A DNA stretch of 64,000 bases from Ichthyophis bannanicus (GCA_033557465.1 CM066039.1:398989440-399053439), one strand, 5' to 3'. Counted from the stretch's first letter, positions 35,424-46,242 are shown. Notes: generated by a model from the letters alone, not told the origin. Made by a program: numbers and translations.

Positions 35424-38381
35424 TTAATAATGGCTTATGGACCTTTCCTCCAGGAACTTGTCCAAACCTTTTTTAAACCCAGCTACACTAACAGCCTTTA
35501 CTACATCCTCCGGTAACAAATTCCAGAGTTTGATTACACGTTGAGTGAAAAAATAATTTCTTTTATTAGTCTTAAATAGTTTACCCTGTAGCTTCATTGC
35601 ATGTCCCCTAGTCTTTCTATATTCTGATAAGGTAAACAATCGATCTACGTTTACCCGTTCCACTCCGCTCATTAATTTATAGACTTCTATCATATCTCCC
35701 CTCAGCCGTCTCTTTTCCAGGTTAAAGAGCCCTAACCTTTTTAGCCTTTCTTCATAGGAGTACCCTTCCATCCCCTTTACCATTTTGGTGGCTCTTCTCT
35801 GAACCTTTTCTAATAACTCTATATCCTTTTTAAGATACGGCGACCAGAATTGCACACAATATTCAAGGTGCGGTCTCACCATGGAACGATATAGAGGCAT
35901 TATAATATCCTTTGTTTTATTTTCCATTCCTTTCCTTATCATACCTAGCATTCTATTTGCTCTCTTGGCCGCCGCTGCACACTGGGCCAAGGGTTTTAAC
36001 ATGGTATCCACAATGACGCCTAAATCTTTTTCCTGGGTGGTGGTTCCTAATGTGGAACCTTGCATCGTGTAACCATAGTTTGGGTTGTTCTTCCCTAGGT
36101 GCATAACCTTGCACTTGTCCACATTAAATTTCATCTGCCATTTTGATGCCCAGTCTTCCAATTTATCAAGATCCTCTTGCAATTTTCCACAATCCTCTTG
36201 GGTTTTAACAACTTTAAATAGTTTTGTGTCATCTGCAAATTTGATAACCTCACTCATTATTCCACTTTCCAGGTCATTTATGAATATGTCAAAAAGCAGC
36301 GGACCCAGCACAGATCCCTGGGGTACACCACTATTCACCTTTCTCCATTGGGAAAATTGGCCATTTAGCCCTACCCTCTGCTTTCTATCTTTTAACCAGT
36401 TCCTGATCCACAATAGTACACTGCCTCCTATCCCATGACTCTTTAGTTTTGTCAAAAGTCTCTCATGAGGGACCTTGTCAAAGGCTTTCTGAAAGTCCAG
36501 ATACACAATATCAACCGACTCACCTTTGTCCACCTGATTATTCACTCCTTCAAAAAAACATAACAGATTAGTAAGACAAGATCTTCCTTGTCTAAAGCCA
36601 TGTTGGCTGTCTCTCATTAGTTCATGACTATCTACATGCTGAGTAATTTTATTCTTTATGATGGTTTCAATCATTTTTCCCGGTATTGACGTCAGGCTCA
36701 CCGGTCTGTAGTTTCCCGGATCACCCCTGGAACCCTTTTTAAAAATTGGTGTTACATTGGCGATCCTCCAATCTTCAGGTATTAGAGATGATTTTAATGA
36801 TAGTTCACAGATTACTAATAGCAGGTCTGCAATCTGATATTTCAGTTCTTTCAATACCCTTGGATGTATACCATCCGGCCCAGGTGATTTGCTACTCTTC
36901 AGCTTATCTAATAGTTGTAATACATCTTCTCGATGTATCGATATTTCCTTCAATTCTTCTGCACCTTTAAATACCACTTCAGTCATGGGTAACATCCCTA
37001 CATTTTCCTTAGTAAAGGCTGAAGCAAAGAATTCGTTCAGTCTCTCCGCTATCGCCTTGTCGCCTCTTAGTGCTCCTTTAACCCCTTTATCATCTAATGG
37101 ACCAACTGACTCTCTCACAGGTTTTTTGCTACGAATGTACTTGAAAAGGTCTTTACTTCGTGTTTTTGCTTTTGCAGCAAGCTTCTTCTCAAATTCTCCC
37201 TTTGCCTGCCTTATCAATGCCTTGCATTTGACTTGCCAATGCTTGTGCTGTTTCCAGGTTTCGTCGTTTGGCTCTTTTTTCCATTTCCTGAAAGATGCTT
37301 TTTTGGCAACAGCCTCTCTGACCTCAACTTTAAACCATGCTGGCAGTTTTTTGGACTTCTTTCCACTTTTCTTAAAGCGTGGAATGCAGCTGGTCTGGGC
37401 TTCCAGGATAGTATTTTTCAACAACAGCCAAGCCTGATGTACGTCTTTAACCTTTGCAACTGCTCCTTTTAGTTTTTTCTTGACTGTTTTCCTCATTTTA
37501 TCATAGTCTCCCTTTCGAAAGTTAAAAGGTAGTACTGTGGATTTCCTTACTATCCCTCCTCCACTAATTAAATCAAAGGCGATCATGCTATGATCACTAT
37601 TGCCAAGTGGCCCCAACAACCTTATCTCTTGCACTAGATCTGGTGTTCCACTAAGGATTAGGTCTAATATGGCTTCCCCTCTGGTCGGTTCATGAACCAG
37701 CTGCTCCAAGAAGCAGTCATTTATTTCATCTAGGAACTTTATCTCCCTAGCATGTCCTGACGTGACACTGACCCAGTCGATACCGGGGTAGTTGAAATCA
37801 CCCATTATTATTACTGTGCTGTAACTTTTGTTAGCTTCCTTGATTTCTTTGAGCATTTCATCATCCATTTGGTCATTCTGGCCAGGCGCTCGATAGTACA
37901 CCCCCACTGCCATTGCCTTCCCCCTTTTACATGGAATTTCAATCCATATAGATTCTACAGCAGATTTTGTTTCCTGCAAAACTTTAATCCTTTCTGACTC
38001 AATGCCCTCTCTAACATAGAGAGCAACCCCTCCACCAATTTGATCAGCTCTATCATTACGATATAGTTTGTACCCAGGTATCACAGTGTCCCACTGGTTG
38101 TCGTCCTTCCACCATGTCTCTGATATTCTAATCATATCTAACCTTTCATTTAGTGCTATATATTCTAACTCTCCCATCTTATTTTTTAGACTTCTAGCAT
38201 TTGCATACAAGCATTTTAGAGAATGTATTTTATCCATATTAATTTGTCTGTTAGACATGAGTAATTTGGGATCTTTAAGCTCTGTCTGCTCCATACTTGA
38301 GGGCATTTGGGCTACTTTACTCTTTTGTGGAACCTCTCTGCTTTTGGTAGTATCCTTCAAAGATACATTCTTCCGAACCAT
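35424..38381 (-). CDS. CR1 ORF2 protein: endonuclease plus reverse transcriptase, 985 codons
   Basis: The apurinic-type endonuclease (residues ~50-285) shows CLYANARSLKNK, ISETWW, GDFNYPGIDW and SDHSMIAF blocks. The linker is basic. RT (~470-790) shows [43 protein letters not shown] and the FADD active site, followed by the C-terminal domain ending [12 protein letters not shown]…. It nicks target DNA and copies element RNA by target-primed reverse transcription. The ATG at 38381 lies 35 bases after the ORF1 stop, so re-initiation on a bicistronic RNA is likely. All hallmark residues I can check are present. Confidence 0.92.
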   Translation of the reverse strand: MVRKNVSLKDTTKSREVPQKSKVAQMPSSMEQTELKDPKLLMSNRQINMDKIHSLKCLYANARSLKNKMGELEYIALNERLDMIRISETWWKDDNQWDTVIPGYKLYRNDRADQIGGGVALYVREGIESERIKVLQETKSAVESIWIEIPCKRGKAMAVGVYYRAPGQNDQMDDEMLKEIKEANKSYSTVIIMGDFNYPGIDWVSVTSGHAREIKFLDEINDCFLEQLVHEPTRGEAILDLILSGTPDLVQEIRLLGPLGNSDHSMIAFDLISGGGIVRKSTVLPFNFRKGDYDKMRKTVKKKLKGAVAKVKDVHQAWLLLKNTILEAQTSCIPRFKKSGKKSKKLPAWFKVEVREAVAKKASFRKWKKEPNDETWKQHKHWQVKCKALIRQAKGEFEKKLAAKAKTRSKDLFKYIRSKKPVRESVGPLDDKGVKGALRGDKAIAERLNEFFASAFTKENVGMLPMTEVVFKGAEELKEISIHREDVLQLLDKLKSSKSPGPDGIHPRVLKELKYQIADLLLVICELSLKSSLIPEDWRIANVTPIFKKGSRGDPGNYRPVSLTSIPGKMIETIIKNKITQHVDSHELMRDSQHGFRQGRSCLTNLLCFFEGVNNQVDKGESVDIVYLDFQKAFDKVPHERLLTKLKSHGIGGSVLLWIRNWLKDRKQRVGLNGQFSQWRKVNSGVPQGSVLGPLLFDIFINDLESGIMSEVIKFADDTKLFKVVKTQEDCGKLQEDLDKLEDWASKWQMKFNVDKCKVMHLGKNNPNYGYTMQGSTLGTTTQEKDLGVIVDTMLKPLAQCAAAAKRANRMLGMIRKGMENKTKDIIMPLYRSMVRPHLEYCVQFWSPYLKKDIELLEKVQRRATKMVKGMEGYSYEERLKRLGLFNLEKRRLRGDMIEVYKLMSGVERVNVDRLFTLSEYRKTRGHAMKLQGKLFKTNKRNYFFTQRVIKLWNLLPEDVVKAVSVAGFKKGLDKFLEERSISHY

Positions 38382-38416
38382 CTGTTCTTGGGAGACTGTC
38401 GGCTTTCCCCTAATAT

Positions 38417-39337
38417 CTAGTTTAAAAGCTGCTCTATCTCCTTTTTAAAGGTTAATGCCAGCAGCCTGGTTCCATCCCGGTTAAGGTGAAGCCCATCCCT
38501 TCGGAAGAGCCCCTCTTTTCCCCAGAATGTTCCCCAGTTCCTAACAAATCCAAACCCCTCATCTCTGCACCATTGTCTCATCCACGCATTGAGACTCCGG
38601 AGCTCTGTCTGCCTTTTGGGTCCTGCGCGTGGAACAGGAAGCATTTCGGAGAATGCTACCCTGGAAGTTCTGGATTTCAACTTCCTACCTAAAAGCCTAA
38701 ATTTAGCCTCCAGAACCTCCCTACCACATTTTCCTATGTCATTGGTACCAACATGTACCAAGACAGCAGACTCCTCCCCAGCACTATCTAAGACCTTATC
38801 TAGGTGGCGCGTGAGGTCCGCTACCTTTGCACCAGGCAGGCATGTTACCAGGCGATCCTCACGTCCACCAGCCACCCAGCTATCTACATGCCTAATGATC
38901 GAATCACCAACTATAACGGCTGTCCTAACCCTTCCCTCATGGGCACCTGGCCCTGGAGAAATGTCCTCGGTGCGAGAGGGTTTTACATCACCTGGATGAC
39001 AGGTCCTAGTTACAGGATCACTTCCTGCCACACCAGGGTGATGCTCTCCTGTCACGTGACCTCTCTCCTCCATGGCAACAGGGATGCTGCCAGACTGGAG
39101 GTGGGACTTCAGGACTATATCCCTGTAGGTCTCGTCTATGTACCTCTCTGTCTGTCTTATGCTTTCCAAGTCTGCTACTTTAGCCTCTAGAGAACGGACT
39201 CGTTCCCTGAGAGCAAAGAGCTCCTTGCACCTAGTGCACACGTAAGACCTCTCACCAACTGGGAGAAAATCATACATGTGACACTCAATGCAAAAGACTG
39301 GAAAGCCCCCATCCCGCTGCTGGACTGCTGTCTGCAT
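38417..39337 (-). CDS. CR1 ORF1 protein: zinc-binding/coiled-coil plus SGNH esterase, 306 codons
   Basis: Residues ~16-40 carry two C-x2-C pairs (FCIEC, VCTRC), like the PHD/zinc motif known in CR1 ORF1. A short heptad-like helix follows (LRERVRSLEAKVADLES). From ~135 on there is an SGNH-type esterase: block I VIVGDSII (serine), block III VGTNDIG, and block V RRDGLHLN with the Asp-His pair. Esterase-type ORF1 proteins are established for CR1 and L2 LINEs, where they may bind lipid or RNA. Catalytic residues look intact. Its stop overlaps none of ORF2 and leaves a 35-base gap. Confidence 0.88.
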   Translation of the reverse strand: MQTAVQQRDGGFPVFCIECHMYDFLPVGERSYVCTRCKELFALRERVRSLEAKVADLESIRQTERYIDETYRDIVLKSHLQSGSIPVAMEERGHVTGEHHPGVAGSDPVTRTCHPGDVKPSRTEDISPGPGAHEGRVRTAVIVGDSIIRHVDSWVAGGREDRLVTCLPGAKVADLTRHLDKVLDSAGEESAVLVHVGTNDIGKCGREVLEAKFRLLGRKLKSRTSRVAFSEMLPVPRAGPKRQTELRSLNAWMRQWCRDEGFGFVRNWGTFWGKEGLFRRDGLHLNRDGTRLLALTFKKEIEQLLN

Positions 39338-39664
39338 CTTAGTTTTAAGTTTGTGTTTAGATCTAAGTTCTTTACTTACTAAGGGTTGCTATGGATATTT
39401 ATACTAATAAAACTGAACCTAATACGTGTAATATACCTTGTTCACCTGAAGCTTAACTAATCTCAGGTCCTTAGTGTATGACTGATTTGGGTAATGAGCT
39501 TCACCTGAGAGCACCTCCTGTCTTTTAAGATGTGTAAGTACCTATAAAGCTACGATTATCCCAGGGGTGGGTGGGAATTAACACTTATTAAAAGAGGGCT
39601 GCTACACAATACCCTGTCTTGTGCTGCTGAGGTAAGCTATATTCTGATTTGATTTAAATTATAG

Positions 39665-40040
39665 CTCTTAGCTGCTGCTAGGCTCTAACTTCTTATGAAA
39701 TTTAAAGTACAAGCTCTCTGCTGGGTTCTAAATTTAACCAGAAAGCTCTTTTCTGTGTTGTAAATTTAAGCTAAAAGAACTTTGCTGATGCTAGGCCCTG
39801 AGTGACTATTAAATGTAAACTACAAGCCCTCTGCTGGGTTCCAAATGTAACCAGAAAGCTCTCTTCTGTGTTTTAAATTTAAACTAAAAGAACTTTGCTG
39901 TTACTAGGCCCTGAGTGACTACTAAATTTAAAGTACAAGCTCTTTGCTGGGTATGAAATGTAACCAGAGAGGTCTCCTCTGTGTTTTAGATGTAAACTTA
40001 AACTGCTGCTACTTAGCCCTGACTGATTCCACAAAAATAG
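39665..40040. repeat. 113-bp tandem repeat in the CR1 5' UTR, ~3 copies
   Basis: The block GTACAAGCTCTCTGCTGGGT recurs at ~39706, ~39819 and ~39932, with CTAGGCCCTGAGTGACTA and CCAGAAAGCTCTCTTCTGTG blocks between. Tandem 5' UTR repeats in LINEs often act as promoter monomers. That role is inferred here. Confidence 0.8.
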
Positions 40041-40151
40041 TGGATCACAGATTAATTAGCTTTAATACAAAGAATTCCTTTTAGAAAATTACCAAAAGTA
40101 AATACTCACAGTTGCAGATCTCCCTCCAGAAGCAACAGTCCCCCTTACCAG

Positions 40152-41435
40152 TCTCACAGAGGCATATCTCCATGTGCCCATCCGGGACGATCATCAATGC
40201 TATCTACGTTTTGCGGTGCTCAGACATCATTTTCAGTTCTCCACGCTCCCATTCGGGCTCGCCACCGCTCCACGCACCTTCTCCAAGGTAATGGTGGTGG
40301 TGATGGCAGCAGTGTTGCGATGTGAGGGAGTCTGTGCCTATCCTTATCTGGACAATTGGCTCATTTAGGCGCAGTCCTGCTCCTAGGCAGAACATGCAGT
40401 CTGCCGAGTCCTCCAGCGCCTCGACTGTCTCTGGTGGATCATCAACTACACCAACAGTTCCCTGGTTCCCTCTCAGGTCGTGGAATTTTGTAGGGGCAAG
40501 ATTCAACATCCAGGCCAGAACTGTTGCCCTTACGGAGGCCCATTGGTGCAAATTTCAACATCAGCTTCACGATTTCTCTCAGCAGTCCAGCCAGCGGGCG
40601 TGGGACTATCTCCAGCTTCTGAGGCAATGGCGGCCACCCTTTATCTGGTGCTATGGGATGCGTGCCCATGCGCCCCCTGCAGCAGGCCTTCCTCGCACTC
40701 CAGTCTCCGCTATCCGAAGACTTCGAGATTCGGCTCCCTCTGTTTCCTTCCGTGCAGACCAATCTCCGTTGGTGGAACTCTCGGACGCATCTCCTCCAGG
40801 GAATGCTGCTTGATCAGCCAGAATGTGTGGACCTGACCAACAACGCCAGCCTGTCCGGCTGGGGAACACACTGTCTTCAGTTCTCGGCACAGGGTGAGTG
40901 GTCACCGAAGGAAGTGTGCTGGACCATCAATCGTCTCAAGGCACGAGCGATTCAGCTCATGCTGCTCTGCTTCCAGACTCCTCTGCAGGGCCAGGCTGTA
41001 TGTATCATGACCAACAACACAACGGCCATTGCTTATGTGAACCACCAGGGTGGCACGCAGTGTCCGGGCATAGCCAGGGAGATGCTGCTTCTCTTCCCGT
41101 GGGCTGAGCGCAACCTGTTGATGCTCTCCGCACAGCATATTGCAGGAGAGGACAATGTCCGAGCAGATTATCTCAGCTGGCATCACCTCGATCCTTGCGA
41201 GTGGGAGCTGGCCCCTTGGGCCTTTCAGTGGATTATCCACACTGGGGTCACCCAGAGATGGATCTCATGGGGACCCGGTCAAACGCAAAGGTCCCAGCCT
41301 TCTACTCCCGGAGGAGGATGCTGGGATCCGCGGGCATCAATGCATTGGTGCTGCCATGGCCAGTGGGTCCATTGCTCTGTGTCTTTCTGCCATGGCCAAT
41401 GATCCCCCGGTTGCTCTGCCGGATGGAACAGTTTC
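40152..41435 (+). pseudogene. Reverse transcriptase-RNase H of DIRS E, 3' part
   Basis: Blocks in order: TEAYLHVPIRDDHQCYLRFAVL, QFSTLPFGLATAPRTFSK, a catalytic box changed from YLDD to YLDN (AYPYLDNWLI), then RNase H with LTNNASLSGWGTHC, VCIMTNNTTAIAYVNHQGG, HIAGEDNVRADYLS and a final VMIAPDWP. The second catalytic Asp is lost and several frameshifts occur (40.37, 40.65, 41.2 kb). It continues the half at 34.93-35.25 kb. Confidence 0.8.
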
Positions 41436-41477
41436 CATATCCTCTGGTCATGATAGCTCCCGACTGGCCTGTTGTCT

Positions 41478-41570
41478 GGACTGGTCTAGCAGAGGGCGCT
41501 CTGGAAGGGGAAATTTTACTCACTGTTAATTTCCTTTCCTGGAGCTCTGCTAGAGCAGTCCAGAACCCAC
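41478..41570. repeat. Internal complementary region of DIRS E
   Basis: The first half (GGACTGGTCTAGCAGAGGGC…) should complement the missing left end. The second half (ACTCACTGTTAATTTCC…GCTAGAGCAGTCC) is complementary to the right terminal end at 41862-41912. Confidence 0.8.
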
Positions 41571-41916
41571 ACTGGTGGCAGGCCTGCCGCGACGGCAGGG
41601 TTCTCGGGCTCGAGGGTGGCCGTTCTCTGTCTGTTCCAGTATGTTTCTGCAGTCTGTACATAGTTCTCCTGTTCAGAATTCAGAGTGATGTGACTGGGGA
41701 AAGGGGCCCCATGGATGCATAGTCCACTGTTTCATTGCTTGTTACGGTTATACTGAAGAGTGCCCCTAGCTGTGCTGGGTAAGGTGCCAGTGATGATGTC
41801 ACAGCACTGTTATAGTGTTTTCTCTGTCTCACATCTGCTGGTTGGGGGACATAACCTTGTTGTCTGGACTGGTCTAGCAGAGCTCTAAGGAAATTAACAG
41901 TGAGTAAAATTTCCCC
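41571..41916. repeat. Right (3') terminal repeat region of DIRS E
   Basis: The sequence runs from the internal complementary region to the outer end …GGACTGGTCTAGCAGAGCTC and AACAGTGAGTAAAATTT. CACATCTGCTGGTTGGGGG near 41833 matches the CCACCATCTGCTGATAGGGGG part of the DIRS B repeat, showing relatedness of B and E. Confidence 0.7.
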
Positions 41917-42059
41917 TTATCCGCCATTAAAATTTGCAATTATACATTTGGAAAATCCCATCCTCTGTTTAACCCATCTCACGGAGGCTAGAGTTCAAAT
42001 ACAAAGTCCTGCCTGCACTATGACATCATCTTACTCATCTACCCCATAAGTCGATGGTT

Positions 42060-42480
42060 TCAGAAGTGACCATCAAAGATAATAAATTTGCTAAACCTCT
42101 CGCTCAAGTCCCCCTAGAAAGGAGCACAAAATATTAGACAGAAGGTCTACTAGAGCACCATGCTGGCCATGAAGACTGTAGCTCAACAACTTCAAATCCT
42201 ACACTACTATCAGGAGCTATTACATCCTCTCAATACCCATCAAGACTCCCCATATCTCAATTTCCAAGAGTCCGCTTATTATCTTATTTGGTCCACCTAC
42301 GATTCCATTTCCAGAGCAGCTGCTTCAGTCATTGTAGCTAGAAGGACTACGTGGCTTAAAGCATCAGGACTTAGAGAAATCCTTCACAACAAAATAGCTG
42401 ATGCTGCCTGTTTGGGAAATGACCTGTTCTGGGTGAAAGGTAAGGGAGACTATGGGGTATCACACGGAAGCCGCTACTGC
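42060..42480 (+). pseudogene. DIRS gag fragment of a further element
   Basis: The open segment includes TYDSISRAAASVIVARRTTWLKASGL, similar to the core gag end of DIRS elements (compare MASVIAARRYLWLRNW in element I at 44.69 kb). No terminal repeat or pol is attached: DIRS E ends to the left and DIRS I begins at 42618. It may be the remnant of the element into which I inserted. Confidence 0.55.
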
Positions 42481-42617
42481 TGGTTAGTAAACATACCCCT
42501 ATATCCCATATAAAAGATGACAGCTCTGCAGTAAAAGAACTCTCTGTAATGCCTGACAGCTCTTCAAATTATTGTAAAAATCTGCCGCATTCTCCAGAGA
42601 CAGCAGAGCTAAAACAT

Positions 42618-42780
42618 CCTTCCTTATTGTCCCTCCTGTCTAGTCCCGAACCTCTGGATTGTGCTTCTCTTCCAGCAGCTTGGAGACTGAGAAACGTCAT
42701 CGATGACACTAGTAAAAATACCGAGGAACCGCCTCCTCACTTCAGTTCTCTCAGTCTCCAAGCAGCTGGAGGGTGGTGAG
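42618..42780. repeat. Left (5') terminal repeat of DIRS I
   Basis: CCTTCCTTATTGTCCCTCC end, then GTCTAGTCCCGAACCTCTGG, CCAGCAGCTTGGAGACTGAG and GGAACCGCCTCCTCACTTCAG blocks. The complement of 50770-50905 except at the extreme ends, as normal for DIRS. Confidence 0.85.
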
Positions 42781-43563
42781 CCTGGAGCTTCGGAGCTCAC
42801 TAGCGGAGCAATTAGGACATTTTTAGAGAGTTTAGGTGTTGTATGAGGAGATTTAATGGAAAGGTGGCTATAGATTTTATATAGCTTCAGTTTATTATTT
42901 TGGCAGGTTCTGTAGCTTTAAATTTTGTTGGAGCGGTAAGGCCCCCTCTCCCCTCCCGGTTTGCTTTCGGACCTCAGCTGGGGCAGTGCCGAAGAGACAG
43001 CCGGTAGAGGGGAAAAGGCTCCGGTTCCTGATACCACTTAGATGGATAAAGAACCGGTGCCTTAGGCTCTGCAGCGTGCCAGAAGTTGTTCCCTGTGAGC
43101 GCTCAGAGCCGCCGTCTGTGACTCTGGCGGTTAGCGGCGGCAGTTCAAAGTAGCAGAGGTTTTCCTTTGTTAGACTGAACCAGACATCGGCGGAGGAACG
43201 GGAGAGTCCAGATCAGTGGGGTAGAGTGCAAGAGGACCCATTGAGGTAAGCCTCCGGGGAGCGGAGCGCTGTGCTGCTGATCAAGTGTGCCGAAGTAGGC
43301 CCGGCCGCATGGTCTCAGCGTGGGAAGCGCTGTGTCCATCTGGCAAACTTAAACAGCCCCGTTTTTGGCGTTAGAGCTTCGTTTGGTTAAAGTTTTTTTT
43401 CAGAAACCACCTGGGGGGGTGGTTCAGAGAGCTGATGTTTAAATTTATTTTTAAAAAAGCATTTAACGGGGGGGGGCTTACGGTTGGGAGCAGAGTCTGT
43501 GAAAGGGTCCTCAGCCTGTAGGTCAAAGGGTGGGCTGCAGAGCTCATTGTTCAGCTCCATTCT
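42781..43563. other. 5' leader of DIRS I
   Basis: Non-coding sequence between the left terminal repeat and gag. It contains G-rich runs near 43415 and 43468. No separate gene is seen. Confidence 0.5.
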
Positions 43564-45052
43564 ATGGAGATGCCCTCTAAACCGCAATGCGTGCTCTGCG
43601 GTGCTAGGCGGGGGACAGTCTCGGACACAGTTGTTTGCAGGGGGTGTATGCTGGAGGCGTCCACGATGGAGCAAGCCGGAGAGGTGGTTTCAGAGGGTCT
43701 CAAAGTGGTGGTAGAGCCTTTACTGCAGCCGGTTTCCCCTGCTGAGCCGCTGCTGGAACCAGTAGCGGGGCCTTCCTCAGCTCCGGATTTTCCTATTCCG
43801 CCAGCATCGCTGCCATGGGGCCTGGAGGCAGTTTTTTCCCAGGAGTTCATTACGCTAATTCAGCAGGCATTGGGAGGTGTTAGGAGAGACATTCCATCTA
43901 CAACCTCGAATGCGGAGCTAGGGGAAAAGAGGCCGGGGATGCCTATGGCTGCAGGATCAGTAAGGGCCCAGGTTAAGAAAGTCAGAATAGATAAGGACAC
44001 GGATCAGTCAGTGGCCTCTGAGATAGTTCTATCCGAAGAGGGAGATCAGGACCTAGAACTCGAGGAGGAGTTAGAGGAAGGAGAAATCATGGAGCAGGAG
44101 GATCAAGCGCGGGTGGTTCGAATTTTCCACAGAGAAGAGTTACCAGCCCTCATTTCAGAAATGCTCAAGGCGCTTAATATGCCGCAGACGGGGATGGCTG
44201 AAGAAGCAGCCTTGGAGGACCCATTGTTACAGACGTTTCGAAAGACTCAGAGGGCGTTTCCAATACACAAGGTAGTCAAGGAGAATGGGATTTGCCCGAG
44301 GCTGGATTCAAGGGGTCCAGGGTTATGGGCCGGCTTTACCCACTGGTGGAGCAGGATAAGGAGTTGTTTCAGGCGCCAAGAGTGGATGCAGTCGTCGTGG
44401 CTGTTACCAAAAAGACTACCATCCCAGTGGAGGGTAGCACGGCACTTAAGGATACTCAGGATAGGAAGTTGGATGCCTTGTTGAGGCAGGTTTTTGACGT
44501 GAGTGTGCTGTCGATGCAGGTTTTGATTTGTGGAGCATGGGTAGCTAGAGCCTGTCTGCGGTGGTCTCAGCGCCTCCAAGGGGAGCAGATGGGGGTGGAG
44601 ACCGCAAATTTGTCCAGACTAGAGTCGGGGGTGGCTTATCTGGCCGTTATCCATTAGACATTATCCTTGGATTACCGAACAGTATGGCTTCGGTAATAGC
44701 AGCGAGGCGGTATTTGTGGCTGCGCAACTGGGCAGTGGATAGTTCGTCTAAGGCTAGGTTGAGTAAGCTACCCTTCAGAGGCAAGCTTCTTTTTGGAGAG
44801 GATTTGGATAAGCTGATGAAGGACCTCGGCAAATTCAAAGGGGGACGGATTCCAGAGGATAAACAGAAGCAGGGACGTTCTAATGTACCTCCGAAGACTC
44901 CTAAGAGGGAGTTTTGCCGTTTTCGTTCCCCTAAGTTTATCCAAGGTCAAAGGGGGTGTTTTCCCTATAGAAACCAGGGGTTTCGGGGCTTTAGGGGAGC
45001 AGGCAGAGGTTTTGGGGCCTTCTCCTCCTCAAATCTTAGAAAGACACAATGA
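43564..45052 (+). pseudogene. Gag of DIRS I (frameshifted)
   Basis: Starts MEMPSKPQCVLCGARRG with C-x2-C…C-x2-C zinc pairs in the first 35 residues. An acidic segment (DLELEEELEEGEIMEQED) lies near residue 170 and the core domain follows in other frames (AVTKKTTIPVEG, SVIAARRYLWLRNW, FRGKLLFGEDLDKLMKDLG). A basic Arg/Gly/Phe-rich tail ends near 45050. Frameshifts occur near 44.26 and 44.6 kb. The role is packaging of element RNA. Confidence 0.75.
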
Positions 45053-46242
45053 AGCGAGGGAGGCCCAGGCAGGCTTGGTACCTGTAGGGGGTCGGCTACG
45101 GGAGGTTTACCCTGCCTGGGTCCAGGTTACTTCAGACCAGTAGGTACTGGAGGTGATTCAAGAAGGTTATGCTTTGGAATTTCACCGGATGGTCACCGAC
45201 TCATTCGTATGGTCCCCCTGCAGAGCACGTCTCAAGTTCAACGCAATCAAACAGACAGTAGAGCGACTGGTAGCTCTAGAGGCGATAGTGCCGGTTCCTC
45301 AAGTCAAATGCGGTTCAGGTCGGTACTCCATTTATTTCGTAGTTCCGAAGAAGGATGGAACTTATCGTCCAATTCTGGATCTCAAAAGAGTAAATCGCTG
45401 TCTCCGAGTTTCGCATTTTCACATGGAAACATTGAGGTAAGTCATAGTAGCTGTACGAAAAGGGGAGTTCCTTACTTCCTTGGACTTGGCAGAAGTGTAC
45501 CTGCACATTCCCATTCGGCAGGAACATCAAAGATTTCTCAGGTTTGCAGTTCCAATGGGACATTTTCAGTTCCAGACATTACCGTTCGGGCTAGCTCTGG
45601 CACCGTGGACATTCACCAAGGTGATGGTGGTGGTAGCCGCGTCGTTAAGAAAGGATGGCATTCTAGTACATTCTTATTTGGATGATTGGTTAATTCAAAC
45701 AAAGTCCAGAGCCAAAAGCGAGGCGGCCACGACCAAAGTGGTTGCGTTCCTGCAAAGCCTAGGATGGGTAGTCAATATGTCAAAAAGCACGTTGACTTCG
45801 TTGCAGAGTCTGGAATACCTGGGAGCGAGGTTCGATACGGAGGTTGGCAGGTTTTCCTGCCTCAGTATCAAGTGCAAAGTTTGAGGAAGTTGGTACGTGA
45901 ATTTCTGAGCAGGTCATATCCCATGGCGTGGCATTATCTACAGTTGCTCGGGACTATGGTGGCAACGATCGAGCTGGTGCCATGGGCGAGAGCCCATATG
46001 AGACCATTGCAGAAAGCTCTGCTCAGACGATGGTCTCACCAGAGCAGCACTCTATCCCGGAGACTGCCCTGTCTGATAGAGACGCAGCAGGCACTGCGGT
46101 GGTGGTTGCGTCCAGTGAGTCTGGAGAAGGGAATGCCCTTGGAATCGCCTGATTGGATCGCCCTAACAACGGATGCCAGCCTGTTAGGCTGGGGAGCTCA
46201 CTTCCAAGACCAATTTGCACAGGGACAGTGGTCTGTCTAGGA
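45053..46242 (+). pseudogene. Reverse transcriptase and start of RNase H of DIRS I
   Basis: Blocks: SGRYSIYFVVPKKDGTYRPILD, a stop at ~45437, AEVYLHIPIRQEHQRFLRF, FQTLPFGLALAPWTFTK, VHSYLDDWLI (intact YLDD), then LEYLGARFDT. A frameshift near 45.86 kb leads to RNase H with LTTDASLLGWGAH. An in-frame TAG stands where sister elements have Gln, just before the hAT insertion at 46243. RNase H resumes at 48607. Confidence 0.82.

Larger units (their letters stand above)
35256..40151 (-). mobile_element. Full-length CR1 LINE with intact ORF1 and ORF2
   Basis: About 4.9 kb: 5' UTR (39338-40151) with a 113-bp tandem repeat, ORF1 (38417-39337), ORF2 (35424-38381) and a 3' UTR whose end is the complement of …GGCATATCTTATGT. 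Both frames are uninterrupted, unlike every other CR1 here. It sits in the RT gene of DIRS E, with at most a 3-bp TCT duplication, as is usual for CR1. It is a candidate for a recently active source copy. Confidence 0.9.
34831..41916 (+). mobile_element. DIRS retrotransposon E, 5'-truncated and recombinase-less, split by CR1
   Basis: RT begins near 34.93 kb and reads YFVVPKKNGTFRPILD to LATLDL at 35255. It resumes at 40152 with TEAYLHVPIRDDHQ, so the intervening CR1 is an insertion. RNase H follows to ~41.43 kb. Directly after the MIAPDWP end of RNase H comes the internal complementary region (41478-41570) and the right terminal repeat (to ~41916). No tyrosine recombinase lies between them. 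Its ends resemble those of DIRS B. It would need an enzyme in trans. Confidence 0.75.

Noticed and set aside
36085..36438. Antisense open frame of 117 codons, seen also in other CR1 copies (e.g. 32889-33242, 31235-31588)
   Set aside because: It is the complement of the conserved RT block. It is open because the sense strand is constrained and has no domain of its own.
43145..43850. Minus-strand open frames over DIRS I leader and gag
   Set aside because: They are antisense to gag and its leader and have no domains.
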